A program made the position numbers and the translations under genes. 64,000 bases of DNA from Pseudomonas fluorescens (GTDB lineage Bacteria > Pseudomonadota > Gammaproteobacteria > Pseudomonadales > Pseudomonadaceae). The stretch is from the NCBI RefSeq assembly GCF_000967965.1, contig NZ_LACC01000025.1, positions 103,792 to 167,791 of the forward strand, read 5' to 3'. This document shows positions 59,662 to 64,000 of this stretch, one piece after another; the stretch's first letter is position 1, and every line of letters begins with the position of its first letter. Below the pieces are notes generated by a model that searched no databases, was not told the origin of the DNA, and worked only from the letters and a program-made list of their open reading frames with translations.

Positions 59662-60693
59662 TTATGTACTCTCCCGCACCTTCAACTCAAACCCCATGTC
59701 CTGCACCGGCTTGGCCACAGTGTTGCCGGCCATCAGCGTCAGCATCTGCTCCGCCGCGCGGCGGCCGATGGCTTCGCGCGGGGTGTTGATGCTGCTCAGG
59801 CGTGGGACCATGTGTTCGGACATGGGCAAGTCGTTGAAGCCGAGGATCGCCACCTGTTCGGGGATCTTGATCCCATTGCGCATGGCTTCGAGCAAGGCGC
59901 CCTGGGCCAGGTCGTCGTTACCGAAGAAGATCGCATCGACATCCGGATGACTGGCCAGCAGTTGCAGGAACAGCTCGCCGCCGAGGCCGACGGAGGAGGA
60001 GCGGGGGGTCAGCACTTCCAGGTCCGGGTCATACAAACCGGCCTTTTGCAGGGCTTTGCGGAAGCCTTCGCCGCGCAGCAAGGTGCGCTGATCCAGTTGC
60101 GCGCCGATGTAGGCCAGGCGCTTGCGGCCGCGAGACAGCAAGTGTTCGGCAGCCGTTTCGCCGGCAGCCAGTTGCGAAAAACCAACGCAATTGAGCCCGG
60201 CCGCGCTGTCCAGTTCCATCATGTACACGCAAGGAATGTTGCTGGCTTCGATCATCCGCCGCGAACTTTCGGTGCGGTCGAAACCGGTCAGCAACAATCC
60301 GCGCGGCTGATAGGCCATGTAGTTGCGCAGCAGGTTTTCTTCTTCATCGCGCGAATAATGGAAGTTGCCGATCAGCACTTCGAAACCCTTGGGGCGCAAA
60401 ACCTGATGAATGGCTTCCAGGGTATCGATGAACAGCAAATTGGATAATGAAGGCACCAACACCACCACCGAATGGCTCTGGGCCGAGGCCAGGGCGCGGG
60501 CGGCGGGGTTGACCACATAGTTGAGTTCCAGCGCCGCTTTCTGCACCTTTTCCACCAGTTCGGTGGCCACGGTGCTGACGCCCCGCAAGGCGCGGGAGGC
60601 GGTGATCGGGCTGACGCCGGCCAGTCGGGCAACTTCGTTCAGGGTAGGGCGGCCAGTGGTACGGGTATTTTTATCGTTCTTGGTTGTGTTCAT
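59662..60693 (-). CDS. gntR: LacI-family repressor of gluconate genes
   Basis: This repressor has 343 residues: a LacI helix-turn-helix (TLNEVARLAGVSPITASRALRGV, about 18-40) and a sugar-binding core. It should repress gntK and gntP until gluconate or 6-phosphogluconate appears. The ATG at 60693 is preferred; an in-frame TTG six codons earlier has no ribosome site. Three matching operator-like palindromes lie near gntR, gntK and gntP. Confidence 0.92.
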   Translation of the reverse strand: MNTTKNDKNTRTTGRPTLNEVARLAGVSPITASRALRGVSTVATELVEKVQKAALELNYVVNPAARALASAQSHSVVVLVPSLSNLLFIDTLEAIHQVLRPKGFEVLIGNFHYSRDEEENLLRNYMAYQPRGLLLTGFDRTESSRRMIEASNIPCVYMMELDSAAGLNCVGFSQLAAGETAAEHLLSRGRKRLAYIGAQLDQRTLLRGEGFRKALQKAGLYDPDLEVLTPRSSSVGLGGELFLQLLASHPDVDAIFFGNDDLAQGALLEAMRNGIKIPEQVAILGFNDLPMSEHMVPRLSSINTPREAIGRRAAEQMLTLMAGNTVAKPVQDMGFELKVREST

Positions 60694-60726
60694 CGACGGC
60701 TTGCCAAACAAAATTCAAGGCACTAA

Positions 60727-60738
60727 GGTAGCGCTGTC
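60727..60738. promoter_or_regulatory. Candidate GntR operator, gntR promoter
   Basis: GGTAGCGCTGTC, preceded by AA, 33 bases upstream of the gntR ATG; fits autorepression. Confidence 0.75.
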
Positions 60739-60878
60739 TCGATGCAGCTGCAAATGCGTGAGCGAGGGTTCGCCTGATCCTTGCTTTTTGGTGTCGGGAC
60801 CTAACCTGCTGCAACCCATAAAATGACAAGAAAGGCGTCGGCAACTTCTGCTTTTGGTCTAGTGTCATAACTGGCAAA

Positions 60879-60890
60879 GGTAGCGCTGTC
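60879..60890. promoter_or_regulatory. Candidate GntR operator, gntK promoter
   Basis: AAGGTAGCGCTGTCT, identical in its 12-base core to the gntR copy and 18 bases before the gntK ATG, where binding would block transcription or its start. Confidence 0.78.
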
Positions 60891-60908
60891 TGCGCGCTGA
60901 GGTGTTAC

Positions 60909-61442
60909 ATGAATCATCCCATCACCGCCCTGGTCATCATGGGCGTTGCCGGTTGCGGCAAGACGTGCGTCAGCGAGGCCTTATGCCACTTGAGCGGCGC
61001 CACTGCCATTGAAGGCGACTCTTTTCACCCTGCCGCCAACATCGAAAAGATGAGCGCGGGTATTCCCCTGAACGATGAAGACCGTGCCGGCTGGCTCGAC
61101 AGCCTGTGCGATGAACTGCGCCGTGTCGACGCCATGGGCCAGCGCCCGGTGCTGACCTGTTCGGCGCTCAAGCACGTCTATCGCGAACGTCTGCGCAGTG
61201 CCTTGCCGCGCCTGGGCTTCGTGTTCCTTGAGTTGACCCCCGAAGTCGCCGCCGACCGTGTGTCCCATCGGCCAGGCCACTTCATGCCGTCGACCCTGAT
61301 CGACAGCCAGTTCGCCACCCTCGAATCGCCGGTCGGCGAGCCGTTGACCCTGGCGCTGGATGCTTCGACCCATAGCGTCGAACAACTGGCAGCCCAGGCT
61401 CATGTCTGGTGGCAGGCGCATGGCCTGAAGCAGGCGGTATGA
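60909..61442 (+). CDS. gntK: Gluconokinase
   Basis: This enzyme phosphorylates gluconate to 6-phosphogluconate, which enters the Entner-Doudoroff pathway encoded elsewhere in the window. It has 177 residues of the shikimate-kinase-like type, with P-loop GVAGCGKT (about 13-20), EGDSFHPAANIEKM and HFMPSTLIDSQFATLE. It is divergent from gntR and followed by gntP, with an operator between them. Confidence 0.95.
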   Translation: MNHPITALVIMGVAGCGKTCVSEALCHLSGATAIEGDSFHPAANIEKMSAGIPLNDEDRAGWLDSLCDELRRVDAMGQRPVLTCSALKHVYRERLRSALPRLGFVFLELTPEVAADRVSHRPGHFMPSTLIDSQFATLESPVGEPLTLALDASTHSVEQLAAQAHVWWQAHGLKQAV

Positions 61443-61454
61443 CTGTGTTTGCAA

Positions 61455-61466
61455 AGACAGCGCTGT
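61455..61466. promoter_or_regulatory. Candidate GntR operator, gntP promoter
   Basis: GACAGCGCTGTC, a perfect palindrome sharing AGCGCTGTC with the other two sites, between gntK and gntP. It suggests that gntP has its own GntR-controlled promoter. Confidence 0.72.
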
Positions 61467-61493
61467 CCTCACGACTTCTGATCAACCCGCTTT

Positions 61494-61508
61494 AATAACA
61501 ACAACAAC
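61494..61508 (+). promoter_or_regulatory. CA motif before gntP
   Basis: AATAACAACAACAAC, an extended AANAANAA run just ahead of CAGGAG; the longest example in this window. Confidence 0.6.
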
Positions 61509-61523
61509 CAGGAGACACCCCTA

Positions 61524-62876
61524 ATGTTTGGCATGTCCCACGAGACGTTCCTGCTGCTCGATGCAGTGGTTACGGTGATCGGGCTTATCGTCCTGATCAC
61601 CAAGTTCAAGTTGCACCCATTCCTCGCACTGATCATCGCCGCAGCCTTCCTCGGGCTGACCTCCGGCATGCCGATCGGCACCATCATCAAGGCGTTCCAG
61701 GACGGCTTCGGTGGCGTGCTTGGCTTTGTCGGCATCATCCTCGCGCTGGGCACGATGCTCGGCAAAATGATGGCCGAATCAGGCGGTGCGGATCAGATTG
61801 CGCAGACGTTGATCCGCGCCTTCGGCAAGGACAAGGTGCAGTGGGCGATGATGTTCGCCGCGTTCCTGGTCGGCATTCCGCTGTTCTTCGAAATCGGCTT
61901 CGTGCTGCTGATTCCGCTGGTGTTCATCGTGGCCCGCCGCACCGGCGTGTCGATCATCAAGATCGGTATCCCGCTGCTGGCCGGTCTGTCCGCCGTTCAC
62001 GGCCTGGTGCCGCCGCACCCGGGTCCGTTGCTGGCCATCGGCGTGTTCGGTGCCGACATCGGCAAGACCATTCTGTACGGCCTGATCGTTGCGCTGCCAA
62101 CCGCCATCATCGCTGGCCCGATCTTCGGTACGTTCATTGCCAAGCACATTCCCGGTCATCCGAACCAGGAGCTGGTGGATCAACTGGCACGCGAAACCGA
62201 TTCGGCTGAACTGCCGAGCTTCGGCATCACGCTGGTGACCGTGCTACTGCCGGTGTTCCTGATGCTGCTGAAAACCTTTGCCGACGTGGTGCTGCCCGAT
62301 GGCAACATCTTCCGCGCTTTCATGGACCTGATCGGTCACCCGATTTCGGCGTTGCTGCTGGCATTGCTGCTGTCGCTGTATACCTTCGGCTACAAGCAGG
62401 GCATCGGTTCCAGCCAAATGATGAAATGGCTGGATGCGAGCCTCGCGCCGACCGCCGCGATCATCCTGATCATCGGTGCCGGTGGTGGCTTCAAGCAGAT
62501 GCTGGTGACCAGCGGCGTGGGTGACGTGATTGGCCACATGGCGGTGAACGCACAGATCTCGCCGATCCTGCTGGCCTGGCTGGTGGCGGCGGTGATCCGT
62601 ATCGCGACCGGTTCGGCGACTGTGGCGACCATCACTGGCGCCGGCATCGTGGTGCCGGTGGTGGGGATGATTCCGGGTGTGAACCGTGAGCTGCTGGTGC
62701 TGGCCACCGGTGCAGGTTCCCTGATCCTGTCCCACGTCAACGACGCCGGTTTCTGGCTGGTCAAGCAGTACTTCAACATGACCGTGGCCGAAACCTTCAA
62801 GACCTGGACCGCGATGGAAACCATCCTCTCCGTGGTTGGCCTGTGCTTCATCCTGCTGTTGTCGCTGTTCGTCTAA
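61524..62876 (+). CDS. gntP: Gluconate permease (GntP family)
   Basis: This inner-membrane gluconate/H+ symporter has 450 residues and about 12-14 hydrophobic helices, with the family blocks LLAGLSAVHGLVPPHPGPL and RIATGSATVATITGAG. It supplies gluconate to GntK. A CA-rich AATAACAACAACAACC stretch precedes the ribosome site CAGGAG. A strong terminator follows. Confidence 0.95.
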   Translation: MFGMSHETFLLLDAVVTVIGLIVLITKFKLHPFLALIIAAAFLGLTSGMPIGTIIKAFQDGFGGVLGFVGIILALGTMLGKMMAESGGADQIAQTLIRAFGKDKVQWAMMFAAFLVGIPLFFEIGFVLLIPLVFIVARRTGVSIIKIGIPLLAGLSAVHGLVPPHPGPLLAIGVFGADIGKTILYGLIVALPTAIIAGPIFGTFIAKHIPGHPNQELVDQLARETDSAELPSFGITLVTVLLPVFLMLLKTFADVVLPDGNIFRAFMDLIGHPISALLLALLLSLYTFGYKQGIGSSQMMKWLDASLAPTAAIILIIGAGGGFKQMLVTSGVGDVIGHMAVNAQISPILLAWLVAAVIRIATGSATVATITGAGIVVPVVGMIPGVNRELLVLATGAGSLILSHVNDAGFWLVKQYFNMTVAETFKTWTAMETILSVVGLCFILLLSLFV

Positions 62877-62892
62877 GCGATTCGACAGACAC

Positions 62893-62920
62893 AAAAAAAC
62901 CGCAGCGATGCGGTTTTTTT
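62893..62920 (+). terminator. Rho-independent terminator of gntP
   Basis: AAAAAAACCGCA-GCGA-TGCGGTTTTTTT, a GNRA-loop stem with flanking A and T tracts, about 17 bases after the stop codon. Confidence 0.95.
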
Positions 62921-62955
62921 GTGGGTGAAATAGATCTCTGTCAGTGGATGCATTT

Positions 62956-63087
62956 TGTGGCGAGGGAGCTTGCTCCCGCTCGGCTGCGAAGCAGTCGTAA
63001 ACCCGTCAACCGCATCTCTATGGCGAAATGAGGTGCCCGGATTGGGGGCCGCTTCGCAGCCCAGCGGGAGCAAGCTCCCTCGCCACA
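62956..63087. repeat. Long REP hairpin, second family
   Basis: Arms TGTGGCGAGGGAGCTTGCTC and the inverted copy, with inner GGCTGCGAAGC/GCTTCGCAGCC pairing, between convergent gntP and the aminotransferase gene. Confidence 0.9.
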
Positions 63088-63114
63088 GGAATGTTGTTGC
63101 CACAGGTTTTTGTG

Positions 63115-64000
63115 TCAGGCGTTGGATTTGTTGACTAGCCCATCCGCCCTGAACATCCCGCGAATCCCGCGCACGGCCTGACGAATCCGGTCCTGGTTTT
63201 CGATCAGGGCGAAGCGCACGTGATCATCGCCGTATTCGCCAAACCCGACGCCCGGCGAGACACACACCTTGGCTTCGGCCAGCAGTTTCTTGGCAAACTC
63301 CAGCGAGCCCAGGTGCGCATAAGCCTCGGGAATCTTGGCCCAGACGTACATCGAGGCTTTCGGGTTTTCCACCATCCAGCCCAGTTCATGCAGGCCTTTG
63401 ACCAGCACGTTACGCCGCTGCCGATACTGCTCGGCGATGTCGCGCACGCATTGCTGATCGCCTTCCAGCGCCGCGATGGCCGCGACTTGCAGTGGGGTGA
63501 ACGTGCCGTAGTCGTGGTAGCTCTTGATTCGCGCCAGAGCGTTGACCAGTTCCGGGTTGCCGACCATGAAGCCAATGCGCCAGCCGGCCATGTTGTAGCT
63601 CTTGGACAGGGTGAAAAACTCCACCGCAATGTCCTTGGCCCCCGGCACCTGCATGATCGACGGGGCTTTCCAGCCGTCGTAGACAATGTCGGCGTAGGCC
63701 AGGTCGTGCACCACCAGCACATCGTACTGCTTGGCGAGGGCAATGACTCGCTCGAAGAAATCCAGCTCCACGCACTGGGCGGTGGGGTTGGACGGGAAGC
63801 CGAGGATCATCATCTTCGGCTTGGGGATCGAGCCGCGAATGGCCCGCTCCAGTTCAGCGAAGAAATCCACGCCCGGCACCAGTGGCACCGACCGCACTTG
63901 GGCGCCGGCAATCACCGCGCCGTAGATGTGAATCGGGTAGCTCGGGTTCGGCACCAGTACGGTGTCGCCTTGGTCGAGGGTGGCCAGCATCAAGTGCGCC
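63115..64000 (-). CDS. alaC: AlaC-type alanine aminotransferase, N-terminus outside window
   Basis: This class I/II PLP aminotransferase interconverts alanine/2-oxoglutarate and pyruvate/glutamate. The C-terminal 295 or so residues are visible; the family has about 400, so about 105 residues lie beyond the right edge. The PLP lysine is in TLSKSYNMAGWRIGFMVG, the PLP-binding block ILGFPSNPTAQC precedes it, and the C-terminal carboxylate-binding arginine is in DHVRFALIEN. The gene runs toward gntP. Confidence 0.9.
   Translation of the reverse strand, partial: AHLMLATLDQGDTVLVPNPSYPIHIYGAVIAGAQVRSVPLVPGVDFFAELERAIRGSIPKPKMMILGFPSNPTAQCVELDFFERVIALAKQYDVLVVHDLAYADIVYDGWKAPSIMQVPGAKDIAVEFFTLSKSYNMAGWRIGFMVGNPELVNALARIKSYHDYGTFTPLQVAAIAALEGDQQCVRDIAEQYRQRRNVLVKGLHELGWMVENPKASMYVWAKIPEAYAHLGSLEFAKKLLAEAKVCVSPGVGFGEYGDDHVRFALIENQDRIRQAVRGIRGMFRADGLVNKSNA

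Overview
The window is high-GC DNA from a Pseudomonas of the fluorescens group. Three things point there: the gene order (an Entner-Doudoroff and glucose-uptake cluster running gap-edd-glk-gltR-gtrS-gts-oprB-hexR-zwf-pgl-eda), the arcDABC operon, and many short inverted REP repeats (cores like GGAGCGAGC..GCTCGCTCC) in the gaps between genes. No rRNA, tRNA, CRISPR array, prophage or insertion sequence was seen. All assignments come from reading the sequence and from knowledge of the families; no database search was run.

Left part (1-23 kb). gcvH-gcvP lie downstream of gcsR, a TyrR-like sigma-54 activator. A -24/-12 promoter and three 18-bp GcsR-type sites lie between them. The arginine deiminase operon arcD-arcA-arcB-arcC plus a DUF5064 gene follows. 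It is divergent from a second, closely related arcD copy, which overlaps an alkA-type glycosylase gene. A family III CoA transferase, a dCache chemoreceptor and a YbaN-like membrane protein come next. Then comes a heme-uptake cell-surface-signalling locus: heme oxygenase, STN-type TonB receptor, FecR anti-sigma and FecI sigma, with a 31-bp Fur-box palindrome upstream of the sigma gene.

Central part (23-42.5 kb). This is the hexose catabolism island. gapA-mgsA is divergent from edd-glk, followed by gltR-gtrS, an aldose-ketose (mannose-type) isomerase, the gtsABCD glucose ABC transporter, the oprB porin and a hexose-6-phosphate mutarotase. hexR is divergent from zwf-pgl-eda. The genes together take glucose through the outer membrane, import it, phosphorylate it and send it through the Entner-Doudoroff pathway. 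Control appears layered: HexR-type operators in the gap/edd and zwf promoters, a shared 31-bp element before the isomerase and gtsA, and AANAANAA (Crc/Hfq-type) motifs before many start codons.

Right part (42.5-64 kb). Here are an intradiol-dioxygenase-like protein, a class V aminotransferase, small DUF genes, a fatty-acid block (phaJ-type hydratase, alpha/beta hydrolase, two tandem fadD), a YihY/BrkB membrane protein, peptide deformylase, a GNAT enzyme, a 36-residue lysine-rich protein, an apparently chimeric desaturase/substrate-binding-protein ORF, two GSTs, a LysR regulator, a double-PAS chemoreceptor, a DUF6124 gene with a strongly structured leader, the gluconate regulon (gntR, gntK, gntP with three matching operators) and the 3' part of an alaC-type aminotransferase cut by the window edge.

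The features most worth a second look are the structured, possibly pseudoknotted leader of the DUF6124 gene (59128-59230), the desaturase/OpuAC chimera (54150-54716), the shared promoter element of the sugar genes, and the divergent arcD pair.
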